In this document: in pieces, positions 26,733 through 34,392 of the stretch
How the letters are laid out: every line of letters begins with the position of its first letter
How positions within the stretch are numbered: position 1 is the first letter of the stretch
Origin: CAZNSX01 sp964575845
Lineage (GTDB): Bacteria > UBA8248 > CAZNSX01
Direction of reading: 5' to 3'
NCBI GenBank assembly: GCA_964575845.1
Contig: CAZNSX010000002.1
Location: forward strand, 496,001-560,000
Length of the DNA: 64,000 nt
Notes under the pieces: generated by a model
Told to the model about the DNA's origin: nothing
The model's database searches: none
The model's input: only the letters and a program-made list of their open reading frames with translations
Program-made: the position numbers and the translations under genes

Positions 26733-27042
26733 GGAAGAGCAAGTCCTGCGGCCGATACCCGGGGGCGTTATCCTTAGGGTAAGGGCACAGCCCCGTGCCT
26801 CCCGCACTCACATAAGAGGCTTCTCCCAAGGCGCTCTTAAAGTGCACCTTACGGAGCCCCCCGAGAAGGGTAGGGCCAATGAGCAGTGCCTTGAGGTTCT
26901 GGCAAAGGCCCTCGGCCTTAAGTCGAGGGCCCTCTCAATAGTTTCGGGCGAGAAGGCGAGGCTTAAAGAGATAAGGATTATCGGGGTAAAGCCGACGGAG
27001 GTTCGCGAGAGGATCGCTGCGGCTCTTGAGGGCAAAGGATGA
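26707..27042 (+). CDS. yggU: DUF167 / YggU family protein
   Basis: About 111 residues. It matches the compact DUF167 fold: ILRVRAQPRASRTHI, LKVHLTEPPEKGRANEQ and LSIVSGEKARLKEIRI. The function of the family is unknown; it is nearly always near yggS-proC-yggT. ATG 26707 lies inside the end of divIVA; an upstream in-frame start at 26626 would extend deep into divIVA and adds no conserved sequence. Confidence 0.88.
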   Translation: MRQLRRKPEEEQVLRPIPGGVILRVRAQPRASRTHIRGFSQGALKVHLTEPPEKGRANEQCLEVLAKALGLKSRALSIVSGEKARLKEIRIIGVKPTEVRERIAAALEGKG

Positions 27043-28112
27043 GAGAGGGAGCGCTCAGAGCGGTGGACTGGGTCGATGGGGCCGTATGCCTCATTGACCA
27101 GAGAAGGCTTCCCGAGGAGGAGGTCTATCTGGAGTGCCGGAATCCCGAGGCGGTGGCTCGTGCGATAAAGGAGATGGCCATAAGGGGAGCCCCCGCCATC
27201 GGGGTGGCCGCGGCCCTGGGGATGGCGCTCGCAGCCAGGGAATTTCGAGGCGGGGAAAAGGAGGGCCTCTTAGACCATCTGGAAGATAGGGGCCGGCTCC
27301 TGGGCTCCACCCGTCCCACGGCCGTAAACCTTTTCTGGGCCATCGAGAGGATGAAGGGGAAGGCGCGGGAGGCCGAAGAAGAAGATGTGGCGGAACTGAA
27401 AAAACTTCTCCTTGAGGAAGCCCTAAGGATCAGAGATGAGGACATCGCCATCTGTCGGCAGCTTGGCGACAGGGGAGCGACCCTCATTCCCCGGGAGGCC
27501 AAGTTACTCACCCACTGCAATGCTGGCGCCCTGGCGACGGCCGGCTATGGGACCGCCCTGGGCGTCATCCGCTCGGCTCACCGGGAGGGCAAGGTGGCAA
27601 GAGTATTTGTGGATGAAACCCGCCCCTTCCTCCAGGGCTCAAGGCTCACGGCCTGGGAGCTCAAGCGCGAGGGCATACCCGTTACCCTCATCACGGACAG
27701 CATGGCCGGCCACCTCATGAGCCGGGGCAGCGTGGACGCCGTGGTGGTGGGGGCCGACCGCATCGCGCGAAACGGCGATGTGGCAAACAAGATAGGTACC
27801 TATACGGTGGCGGTGCTGGCTAATGAGCACCGAGTGCCATTCTACGTAGCGGCACCCCTATCTAGCTTCGATTTTGGGGTCGCCTCGGGGGCGGATATTC
27901 CCATTGAGGAGAGGAGCCCCGAGGAAGTGACCCACTTAAGGGGCTTTCCTATTGCCCCGGAGGGGGTGGAGGCCATACACCCCGCCTTTGATGTGACCCC
28001 CGCGCGCTTGGTGGATGCCATAATAACAGAGCGGGGCATCCTGAGGCCCAAGAGGGGAGAGACCCCCGAGGGACTGTTGGCAAGAGTACCCTCAGAGGTG
28101 GTTAAGACCTAA
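27039..28112 (+). CDS. mtnA: S-methyl-5-thioribose-1-phosphate isomerase MtnA
   Basis: A 357-residue eIF2B-alpha-like sugar phosphate isomerase of methionine salvage. Motifs: IRGAPAIGVAAALGMALA, GSTRPTAVNLFWAIERM, LTHCNAGALATAGYGTALG with the catalytic Cys, VFVDETRPFLQGSRLTAWEL, and GADRIARNGDVANKIGTY with the catalytic Asp. It overlaps the yggU stop. No other mtn genes are visible nearby, so the downstream steps must be encoded elsewhere, or MtnA works in a shunt that recycles the nucleoside by-products of SAM enzymes. Confidence 0.95.
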   Translation: MREGALRAVDWVDGAVCLIDQRRLPEEEVYLECRNPEAVARAIKEMAIRGAPAIGVAAALGMALAAREFRGGEKEGLLDHLEDRGRLLGSTRPTAVNLFWAIERMKGKAREAEEEDVAELKKLLLEEALRIRDEDIAICRQLGDRGATLIPREAKLLTHCNAGALATAGYGTALGVIRSAHREGKVARVFVDETRPFLQGSRLTAWELKREGIPVTLITDSMAGHLMSRGSVDAVVVGADRIARNGDVANKIGTYTVAVLANEHRVPFYVAAPLSSFDFGVASGADIPIEERSPEEVTHLRGFPIAPEGVEAIHPAFDVTPARLVDAIITERGILRPKRGETPEGLLARVPSEVVKT

Positions 28113-28211
28113 TCTCCCTTCCCCTCTGGTCGCACATGACCTTCTTATCCCGAACAGCCTTCCGATGACAAGGCGCCTCCTTTCAAAAGGGGGTAAGTAA
28201 GGGATCGGCTT

Positions 28212-28448
28212 ATGAGATTGGAGCTGATTGAAGTGGACTCTACGAGCGAGGGGGGGCTTCTCACGCCCAGGGCCTTCAACCGTAGAGGAGTGAGGCGGGA
28301 GGTGGTGGAAGTGCTTGACCGCTGGCTTGAGGGAGGGGTCAAGCCCGGTGGGGAGAGGCTTGATTATTTCAAGGTGAAGGCCGATGATAGCAGGGAGTAC
28401 TTTCTAAGGTATAACTATCTCTTCCAGAGCTGGGCTATCACGGTTTAA
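28212..28448 (+). CDS. Small hypothetical protein
   Basis: A 78-residue protein, basic and acidic mixed, that I do not recognise. ATG 28212 follows AAGTAAGGGA. Visible features are an N-terminal beta-like MRLELIEVDSTSEGG, an amphipathic helix (RREVVEVLDRWLEGG) and an aromatic C-terminus (YFLRYNYLFQSWAITV). It lacks a signal peptide or membrane segment. It lies 100 bases after mtnA and 19 bases before a zincin gene, so it may be cotranscribed with the latter. Confidence 0.55.
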   Translation: MRLELIEVDSTSEGGLLTPRAFNRRGVRREVVEVLDRWLEGGVKPGGERLDYFKVKADDSREYFLRYNYLFQSWAITV

Positions 28449-28467
28449 TAGACAGGGAACTTCAGGG

Positions 28468-28836
28468 ATGGAGAGAGAGGAGTTCGAGAAGCTCGTGGTG
28501 GAGGCCTTGGAGGAGGTGCCGGAATTTTTTAAAGAAAAGCTCGATAATATAGACATCGTCATAGAGGATAAGCCATCCAAGGGGCTCCTCCGACGCCTTC
28601 GCCTTCCCAGGGGAGGCACTCTCTATGGCCTCTATCAGGGCGTCCCCATGCAGGGGAGGGGCCTTGCCTACGGCGGCGTTCTCCCCGACAAGATAACCCT
28701 CTTCAAGGAGCCTCTTGAGAGCTCCTGCCGCAGCCCAAGGGAGCTTAGGGAGAGGGTCAGGAATACGGTTCTGCACGAGATCGCCCACTACTTCGGAATC
28801 AGTGATAAGAGGCTCAAGGAGCTCGGGGTATACTGA
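28468..28836 (+). CDS. Minimal zincin-like metallopeptidase family protein
   Basis: A 122-residue cytoplasmic protein with the pattern of the short possible-metallopeptidase family: N-terminal FEKLVVEALEEVPEFFKEKL, then DNIDIVIEDKP, and a C-terminal zinc-binding helix NTVLHEIAHYFGISDKRLKELG containing HExxH. The family is widespread and its substrate is unknown. ATG 28468 follows CAGGGATGGAG-like sequence after the small unknown gene. Confidence 0.82.
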   Translation: MEREEFEKLVVEALEEVPEFFKEKLDNIDIVIEDKPSKGLLRRLRLPRGGTLYGLYQGVPMQGRGLAYGGVLPDKITLFKEPLESSCRSPRELRERVRNTVLHEIAHYFGISDKRLKELGVY

Positions 28837-28975
28837 AAAGAAAAAGGTCCCTCGATGCCCATGCTAAGCCCGACGCCTGAAGAAAAGTCCATCTCTTGCT
28901 CCCCAGGGAACTCAGGCCTTGCCCCCTTGAGGGTCAAACTCTAGAAGGACCTAACTTCGGATAAGGAAAATCACC

Positions 28976-29836
28976 TTGCAGATAGTCTCCGTGAGCCGAA
29001 GAACCGATATTCCCGCCCACTACCCGGAGTGGTTCATGGGGAGGGTGAGGGAAGGGGTTGTCGGCTACCGAAACCCCTTCAGCGGGGCCGAGCACAGGGT
29101 CTCCTTGAGGCCCGAGGATGTGAGGTGTTTTGTCTTCTGGTCGAAGAATTTTGAGCCCTTCGAGCCTCACCTGAAAGAGCTTGAGGGAAGGGGTTATAAT
29201 TTTTATTTTCTCTTCACCATTACGGGGCTTCCTACGATTTTCGAGGAGAGGGTGCCGCCTCCGGAGCGCGCCCTGCACTCTTTCTCCAGGCTCTTCGACC
29301 GCTTCGGCCCGAGGAGAACCATCTGGAGGTTCGACCCGATAATCCTCTCAAACCTGACCTCAAAGGAGGAGAGGCTCGAGGCCTTCCGTGGCCTCTCGCG
29401 GAAACTTGCGGGGAGGACAGACAAGTGCATCGTGAGCTTTCCAACCATGTACGGGAAGGTCAGGCGAAATCTGGATGAGCTGAGGGAAAGAAGTGGAGTT
29501 GAAGTCTATCTTCCCGCTGAGGAGGAGATGAGGGATTTTGCCCGAGAGCTCTCCCATGTCGCTTCTTCCTTCGGCATCTCCCTTCTAGCCTGCTGCTCGG
29601 ATTACCTTGTTGGAGGCCCTGTGGGGAAGGCGTCATGCGTTGATGGAAAGCTCATCGATGAGCTCTTTCCGGATGGGGGCACCTCCTTCAAACCCCTTCC
29701 CACACGGCCCGAATGTGGCTGCACCGAGAGCCGTGACATAGGGGCCTATGACTCCTGCCCGCACGGCTGCTGGTACTGCTATGCCAACCAGAGGCCCGGA
29801 AGCCCCTTGAGGAGCGGCTCCGGCCTTTTCCTTTAA
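28976..29836 (+). CDS. DUF1848 family protein
   Basis: A 286-residue protein. It begins IVSVSRRTDIPAHYPEWF and continues with FWSKNFEPFEPHL, FTITGLPTIFE, RFDPIIL, and a Cys-rich end ECGCTESRDIGAYDSCPHGCWYCYAN, all typical of DUF1848. The CPHGCWYC tail resembles a radical-SAM-like Cys triad at the wrong end of the protein, and may bind a metal or Fe-S cluster; this is inference. The start is TTG 28976, giving MQIVSVSRR. It converges with the MFS gene and overlaps its end by four bases. Confidence 0.82.
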   Translation: MQIVSVSRRTDIPAHYPEWFMGRVREGVVGYRNPFSGAEHRVSLRPEDVRCFVFWSKNFEPFEPHLKELEGRGYNFYFLFTITGLPTIFEERVPPPERALHSFSRLFDRFGPRRTIWRFDPIILSNLTSKEERLEAFRGLSRKLAGRTDKCIVSFPTMYGKVRRNLDELRERSGVEVYLPAEEEMRDFARELSHVASSFGISLLACCSDYLVGGPVGKASCVDGKLIDELFPDGGTSFKPLPTRPECGCTESRDIGAYDSCPHGCWYCYANQRPGSPLRSGSGLFL

Positions 29837-31074
29837 GAGGTTTCCCTCGCCGGCACGAAGAGCCAGAGGGCTCCTGCCGCCGCAAGCGCAAGTCCGGCCC
29901 CGAAGGCAAAGGCAATGGGAGCCCCGAGCCACCACCAGAACGTGCCCATGATGAGGCTTGCCGGAAGCTGGAATATGCCTATGGCAAAGTTATAGGCGCC
30001 GTAAGCCGTGCCCTTCCTCTCAGAGGGAACGAGGTCTGCCACGTAAGCCTTCTCGACCCCTTCCGTGAGCCCGAAGAAAAGGCCGTAGACCCCCATGAAG
30101 AGCCAGATATCATTGGCGCTTCCCGCAAGCGCAAAGCCCAGGTAGGCCGCCGCGTAGACGAACCAACCCGCCGAGATGACGCCGCGTCTACCGACCCTGT
30201 CAGAGAGCATTCCCGCGGGCATGGAGCTAAGTGTTTTTACGATATGGAGGGCAGCCCAGAGGAGGGGAATCTGGGCGAGGGGTACGCCTAAATCCCTCGC
30301 CCTCAGCATCAGGAAGGCGTCGCTTGAGTTCCCGAGGGTGAAGAGGGCGAGCACGGTGAGATAAGCCTTGAATCCCCGGTCAAAGCCCTGAAAGCTCAGC
30401 ATGGGCGCCGCTTCGGGCTCGGGCAGAGGTCTCGGCCGCTCCCTCACAAAGCCAAAGAGAAGGGCTAAGGCCATGAAACCCGGAACGGAGGCCAGAAGGA
30501 AAAGGAGCCTCAGGTCTCCCCCCATTAACGCCAGGAGCCCGGCCGCCAGAAGGGGCCCCAACACAGCCCCCAGGTGGTCCATTGCCCTGTGGAAGCCAAA
30601 GGCCTTGCCGCGGGAATCCTCGGGGCAGGAATCCGCGATGAGGGAGTCGCGGGGGGATGTCCTCACCCCCTTTCCGACCCGGTCGCTGAACCGGATGAGG
30701 AGCACATGCCAGCCCGAAGTCGAGGCCGCGAGAAGGGGCCTGACGAGCGCCGCCAGGGAGTATCCCCCCACGACGAGCCCCTTTCTATTCTTGACCCGGT
30801 CGGAGTACCAGCCCGAGATGAGCTTCAGGATGGAGGCTGTGCTCTCGGCAATCCCTTCGATAAGGCCCAAGAACGCGGTTCCCACTCCCAGGACTGAAGT
30901 GAGGAAGATGGGAAGGAGGGGGTAGATCATCTCCGAGCTTATATCGTTCAGGCAGCTCACCCCTCCAAGTGCCAGGACATTTCGCGAGATGCCGCTGAAA
31001 AGGCCCGCTTGGTTCTCGCGCTGTGCTATATTTCCCTCGATGCTGAGCGCCTTAATGCGTTCATTTTTTTCCAC
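29833..31074 (-). CDS. Major facilitator superfamily transporter
   Basis: A 413-residue protein with twelve hydrophobic segments. The N-terminal half has SCLNDISSEMIYPLLPIFL and the MFS loop 2-3 motif SGWYSDRVKNRKGLVVGG, then RFSDRVGKGVRTSPRDSLIA, which is typical of a large uncharacterised MFS group. The second half repeats the loop as SSMPAGMLSDRVGRRGV. GTG 31074 is the likely start. It lies 71 bases downstream of a crcB remnant on the same strand, so it may be cotranscribed with the fluoride-riboswitch operon. The substrate is unknown. Confidence 0.85.
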   Translation of the reverse strand: MEKNERIKALSIEGNIAQRENQAGLFSGISRNVLALGGVSCLNDISSEMIYPLLPIFLTSVLGVGTAFLGLIEGIAESTASILKLISGWYSDRVKNRKGLVVGGYSLAALVRPLLAASTSGWHVLLIRFSDRVGKGVRTSPRDSLIADSCPEDSRGKAFGFHRAMDHLGAVLGPLLAAGLLALMGGDLRLLFLLASVPGFMALALLFGFVRERPRPLPEPEAAPMLSFQGFDRGFKAYLTVLALFTLGNSSDAFLMLRARDLGVPLAQIPLLWAALHIVKTLSSMPAGMLSDRVGRRGVISAGWFVYAAAYLGFALAGSANDIWLFMGVYGLFFGLTEGVEKAYVADLVPSERKGTAYGAYNFAIGIFQLPASLIMGTFWWWLGAPIAFAFGAGLALAAAGALWLFVPARETS

Positions 31075-31145
31075 TGTCCAGATTATCCTCTCGGCATTAC
31101 CTTTCCTGTCGAAATTTCTTATTCTTTAACCTGAAAATCACCTTT

Positions 31146-31280
31146 TCATTCCCACTTCAGGAGGCCAATTCTTACATCTAATGGAAAAGTCACAAACTGG
31201 TTCTGTATCCAGCCACTAATTAAAAATCTTAAAATTGCACCGAAAAATCCGCCCATTCCTATTATTAGCCAAACACCCAT
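31146..31280 (-). pseudogene. crcB: 5' remnant of fluoride channel gene crcB (Fluc)
   Basis: The minus strand reads ATG at 31280-31278 for 44 codons to TGA at 31148-31146. The first about 34 residues, in particular IIGMGGFFGAILRFLISGW and the later TFPL, match the first transmembrane helix and following loop of CrcB/Fluc channels (GGxxGAxxRYxxxxW...FPxGT). Homology stops after FPL, where full-length proteins continue GTLxVNxxGS for about 90 more residues. The start overlaps the upstream stop as TAATG, showing translational coupling. The stretch is visibly more AT-rich than its neighbours. I found no continuation in other frames before the MFS gene. Confidence 0.72.
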
Positions 31281-32737
31281 TATAATCCCTTTTTGTCGTT
31301 CTCACCCGCCATGGAGCCCGAGAATCTCCGGACCGCCTCCCGCCATGCCGTTCCCTCGGTTCCCTGTGGCTCGGGACGGGCCGACCAGGACCTCTTGCGC
31401 ATAGCCTCCTCCAGTTCCCAAAGCAGGAGAGCGATCTTCGCAACTTCGAGTTCTACGAGGAACTCCCTGACCCCCGCTGCCGGGGCAAGGGCTAAAGCTC
31501 GGGAAAAGTGTTTAAGACAGAGCCCGTATCCGCTCTCCATGGCTGCACGATAGCGCCGGTCCCTGAGCAGGGCGAAGAGAAGATAGAGCGCTCGGTCTCT
31601 CGCCTCGGTCAGACGCGCGCAGACCGGGCACCGAAGGGGGCTTGCCAATATTTCTCGGGCCGCCATGAGGCGAGCGCGCCGCGGTCGGAGGAGGAACTCT
31701 TTGAGGCGATGAACCGGGCGGCCTCGGCCAGGATCTGGACTAGGCCTGAGGGCCCGGAGGGCGGTGCCAAGCTGCCCCAGGATGTCCTTGAGCACCTTCT
31801 CGACCGTAACGGACGCCAGGCATTTGTCGCCCTGATGAATTGTGGGCCATACGTGCTCGGCGCAGGTCGGGAGCAGATCGTTCACATCGAAGCCCTGGCG
31901 GACAGCGTCGTCAAGCCACCTCATCCACTCGATCCAGGCCCGACGAACCTCGAGGCAGACTGGGCACGCGTCGCCGCGGCTGAGCCCTTGCAGGAAATCT
32001 GCGACAGGATCCCTCGCCCCAGGGAGAACCATTTGTTCTTCCAGTGAGGGAAAGGCCCCGAGACGCCTATCATGGCCTACGGCAAGCCGGAGGGCCGGCA
32101 AGAGCGAATCGAGCAGTTCCTGGCGGTCAACGCCCGGAGTCCGCCATAGATCATCTTGTTTTTCCGTCAAGGAGTTAATGGCGGAGGCCATGGCTTCCTC
32201 GGGAAGGACCAAAATTCGTTCGAGCGTGGGAGCAGAGACAAGGGAAGAGACAGCTTGCAGGTGGGGGAAGCAGAGCATTCCTGGATTACCGTAGTCGTCT
32301 ATCCGGCCGCAGTTCTCGACCAGATTCACGAGGAAAAAGGCGGCGCTCGCGGCACGGTCTTCCCGCTCCTGGCATGGCGGGCAAGGGTCATAAGCGGCCA
32401 ACGCCGTGCCGCGCCGCCTTTTCCGCGGGCCGAGCGATAGTTGGCCGGAGAGGGTTTGCAAGATACGGCGCGCCAGGATCTCGTGGACGAAAGTTAACTG
32501 GTGGGAGTCGAGGGAGTTCCGCGTGAGGTACGTCCCGTGAGCCAAGCAGAACCCGAGGGAGCGCGTCATGCGGTCGAGGGTGCGGGGGAAAGAGTATTGT
32601 TCGTTAAAGAACCAGAAAAAATAATGGCGGTCACTTCCTGCGATTTCGTGACAGACTGGACACCCCTCCTCGTTTAAGGCGGAAAGAATGCGGATTTCCC
32701 AATAGCTCAATTCCGGCGAGGGCCTCTTGCGTCTCAT
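31280..32737 (-). CDS. Cys-rich protein with four CPxC...CxxH modules (DUF6062-like)
   Basis: A 485-residue soluble protein with no signal peptide. It contains four evenly built modules, each a Cys pair then a Cys-x2-His about 35 residues later: C26/C29 with C64/H67, C119/C122 with C156/H159, C258/C261 with C292/H295, and C370/C373 with C407/H410. The first module (CPVC...GFCLAH) resembles DUF6062. Three Cys and one His per module suggest a structural zinc or other metal site. It overlaps the preceding gene as ATGA and the following crcB remnant as TAATG. No function is known; it lies downstream of a fluoride riboswitch. Confidence 0.7.
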   Translation of the reverse strand: MRRKRPSPELSYWEIRILSALNEEGCPVCHEIAGSDRHYFFWFFNEQYSFPRTLDRMTRSLGFCLAHGTYLTRNSLDSHQLTFVHEILARRILQTLSGQLSLGPRKRRRGTALAAYDPCPPCQEREDRAASAAFFLVNLVENCGRIDDYGNPGMLCFPHLQAVSSLVSAPTLERILVLPEEAMASAINSLTEKQDDLWRTPGVDRQELLDSLLPALRLAVGHDRRLGAFPSLEEQMVLPGARDPVADFLQGLSRGDACPVCLEVRRAWIEWMRWLDDAVRQGFDVNDLLPTCAEHVWPTIHQGDKCLASVTVEKVLKDILGQLGTALRALRPSPDPGRGRPVHRLKEFLLRPRRARLMAAREILASPLRCPVCARLTEARDRALYLLFALLRDRRYRAAMESGYGLCLKHFSRALALAPAAGVREFLVELEVAKIALLLWELEEAMRKRSWSARPEPQGTEGTAWREAVRRFSGSMAGENDKKGL

Positions 32738-33846
32738 TCATGCTTCTCCGGAGAATCCGTTCCCGCCTGCGCTTTTAGCCGTTCCACCTCCTTACGCAGT
32801 TTCTCCACTGTTCGCTCCAGCCCGCGAGAGTGCGCACGCTCCCCTGAGAGGTTCATTTCGAGGACCTTTCGGGTCTCCAGCGTTTCCCAGAGCCGATGGT
32901 GGAGCGAAGCTGCTCGGCTGGAAGCCTCCGAAAACTTGGATCGAAGCTCATCCACTTGCAGCTTCAGCTTCTTGTTCTCAAACTGAAGCGTTTCCGAATC
33001 GGAGGTGGGAGATGGTGAAAAATCGAGAAAAGCGGTAGGAGGTGGAGGGATCCTATTGCGCACAGAAGCTTCGCGGTGTAGGTCATTTCCGAAGATCCCC
33101 ATGCCACCAGCGAGCAGCTCTAAGGCCAAAATCAGGGACCGCGCATCTTCAGGAGTGATCGGCTCGGAAGAAGCGAAGGAGTTTTTCGCAATGAAGCTTT
33201 TCAGTCTGGCCTGAAGCTCATGCCATTTGCGCTCGGTTCGCTCCACAACAATTGCCGAATTTGGGTGGGTCGGGCCGAGTTCCACCATCTGGAGCAAATG
33301 AGGGAGGCAAAGGCCTGCCGACCGATCAAAGGCCCTTTCAAATTGGGGGTCTTTCAAAAATTCGAGGAAATAGAAGAGATAGCGCGATTCTGCCTCTCGA
33401 CCGACCTGACAAGCGGGGCAAATCGCCTTTCGCTTCCACACTATTGAGAGCGAATTTCGGAGACGGCGACTTAGGAGGCGAGAGAGCCACCCGCAACTCG
33501 CCCATCCCCGATTGAGTCTGACGCGCATTCGCCGAAGCCGCCCCAGAGCGTCCCTCAGGATATCCTCGTTGATGATGGCAATCCCCAGATTGCAGGCCGG
33601 AATTCCGCGTGTCATCCAGGCATGCCAGTTGCAAAACCCCAGGGATGCGCGGAGGCTTGCTCGGGTTGCTGGGTCATTCACTTGCTCATAGAGAAGGCCA
33701 TCGAGATATCGAAGGGTATCTACCTTGAGACAGAAACAGACTGGACATCCCTCATGGGAAAAGGCTTCGATCAAGCGAAAGAAGCTAACGGGGAAAGACG
33801 GCCCTGAACCCCGACCTCGCTTCGATTGGTCGCCCGGTGCCCCCAC
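32734..33846 (-). CDS. DUF6062-like protein with two CPxC...CxxH modules and a coiled-coil tail
   Basis: About 370 residues. Module 1 has C34/C37 and C72/H75 with RYLDGLLYEQVNDPATRASL between them, a close fit to DUF6062. Module 2 has C143/C146 and C180/H183. The C-terminal about 95 residues (from ETLQFENKKLKLQVDELRS) are a charged coiled coil. GTG 33846 is preferred because GGGGG lies 7 bases upstream; TTG 33852 is in frame. It is the first gene after the fluoride riboswitch and overlaps the next gene (ATGA), which shares the same module, so the two probably arose by duplication and act together. Confidence 0.75.
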   Translation of the reverse strand: MGAPGDQSKRGRGSGPSFPVSFFRLIEAFSHEGCPVCFCLKVDTLRYLDGLLYEQVNDPATRASLRASLGFCNWHAWMTRGIPACNLGIAIINEDILRDALGRLRRMRVRLNRGWASCGWLSRLLSRRLRNSLSIVWKRKAICPACQVGREAESRYLFYFLEFLKDPQFERAFDRSAGLCLPHLLQMVELGPTHPNSAIVVERTERKWHELQARLKSFIAKNSFASSEPITPEDARSLILALELLAGGMGIFGNDLHREASVRNRIPPPPTAFLDFSPSPTSDSETLQFENKKLKLQVDELRSKFSEASSRAASLHHRLWETLETRKVLEMNLSGERAHSRGLERTVEKLRKEVERLKAQAGTDSPEKHE

Positions 33847-33911
33847 GATCAAACCCCCAGAGTCAAAAAAAGGAAAATTCCTCCAAATTCAAATTTAAGA
33901 ATTGTCGGACT

Positions 33912-33948
33912 AAAAATAAAAAACTCCTACGCGTTCACGGTAGGAGTT
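33912..33948 (-). terminator. Rho-independent terminator of the fluoride riboswitch expression platform
   Basis: On the minus strand, AACTCCTAC and GTAGGAGTT form a perfect 9-bp stem around the loop CGTGAACGC, followed by TTTTTATTTTTA. The 5' arm is the same AACTCCTAC that the aptamer needs for its own pairing with GGAGTT. The two structures are therefore exclusive: a fluoride-bound aptamer would prevent the terminator and switch the operon on. Confidence 0.88.
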
Positions 33949-33996
33949 ATCAGCCGTCGAAGTGACAGCAGCTTCAGGCGAACTCCATCGCCCTTA
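33939..33996 (-). ncRNA. Fluoride riboswitch (crcB motif)
   Basis: The minus strand reads GGGCGATGGAGTTCGCC, then TGAAG, then a small hairpin CTGTC-ACTTC-GACGG, then CTGATAACTCCTAC. These are the conserved blocks of the crcB-motif aptamer. GGCGA pairs with UCGCC, GGAGUU pairs with AACUCC to form the pseudoknotted core, and CUGAUAACUCCUAC is the signature 3' segment. A promoter lies just upstream and an overlapping terminator just downstream. The regulated genes are the two DUF6062-like genes, with the crcB remnant third. The aptamer was recognised by eye; a covariance-model search was not run. Confidence 0.88.
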
Positions 33997-34020
33997 CAGC
34001 TTGATTTATTTACATTTTAT

Positions 34021-34050
34021 ATATTAAGCCCATTCCTCAGAACGAGTCAA
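34021..34050 (-). promoter_or_regulatory. Promoter of the fluoride-riboswitch operon
   Basis: Minus strand TTGACT (34050-34045), an 18-base spacer and TAATAT (34026-34021). Transcription would start near 34014, about 18 bases before the aptamer, which fits a short riboswitch leader. Confidence 0.7.
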
Positions 34051-34065
34051 GCCGAATGGTCAGCT

Positions 34066-34110
34066 TCATTCTCCGCTTTGGATTTGCGTAACCCTTTGGG
34101 TGGAGAATGA
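34066..34110. repeat. Perfect 9-bp inverted repeat
   Basis: TCATTCTCC at 34066-34074 and GGAGAATGA at 34102-34110 are perfect complements with a 27-base loop that itself holds ACCC-TTT-GGGT. It sits just upstream of the riboswitch operon promoter, between divergent transcription units. It could be an operator, or a remnant of a small mobile element; neither is shown. Confidence 0.5.
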
Positions 34111-34212
34111 CAGAAATCCATCACCGAGGTTGTGAAAATTGATTGGGCTCATCATGGACGTGCCGTGCACAGCCCTTTCTATGCACAGGTAGCGCCAGCG
34201 GCCCCTTCCTCC

Positions 34213-34240
34213 TTGACTTCATCGGTAAATGGGCTAGCAT
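34213..34240 (+). promoter_or_regulatory. Possible promoter of the 4-hydroxybutyryl-CoA dehydratase-like gene
   Basis: TTGACT at 34213-34218, a 16-base spacer and TAGCAT at 34235-34240. The -10 is imperfect. The rest of 34111-34392 shows no gene or clear RNA structure beyond the ribosome site AGGAGG before ATG 34393. Confidence 0.4.
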
Positions 34241-34392
34241 CGATAGATGGAACCATCCTGGCGCAGGTGGCCTAAGCCTGTGCTGACCTCGGAATCGGGC
34301 GCGGCCAGGGAGAAGTTTGCTACGTCTGACCCCAATTTCCCTGCTTGTTTGCGGGCTTGCCCAGCCTTCATCAGAGCTAGGAGGTGGCGGCG

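Noticed and set aside
33912..33948. Stem-loop AACTCCTAC...GTAGGAGTT taken as an operator or the end of an upstream plus-strand gene
   Set aside because: Read on the minus strand it carries a T run and shares its arm with the crcB-motif aptamer, so a riboswitch terminator explains it fully.
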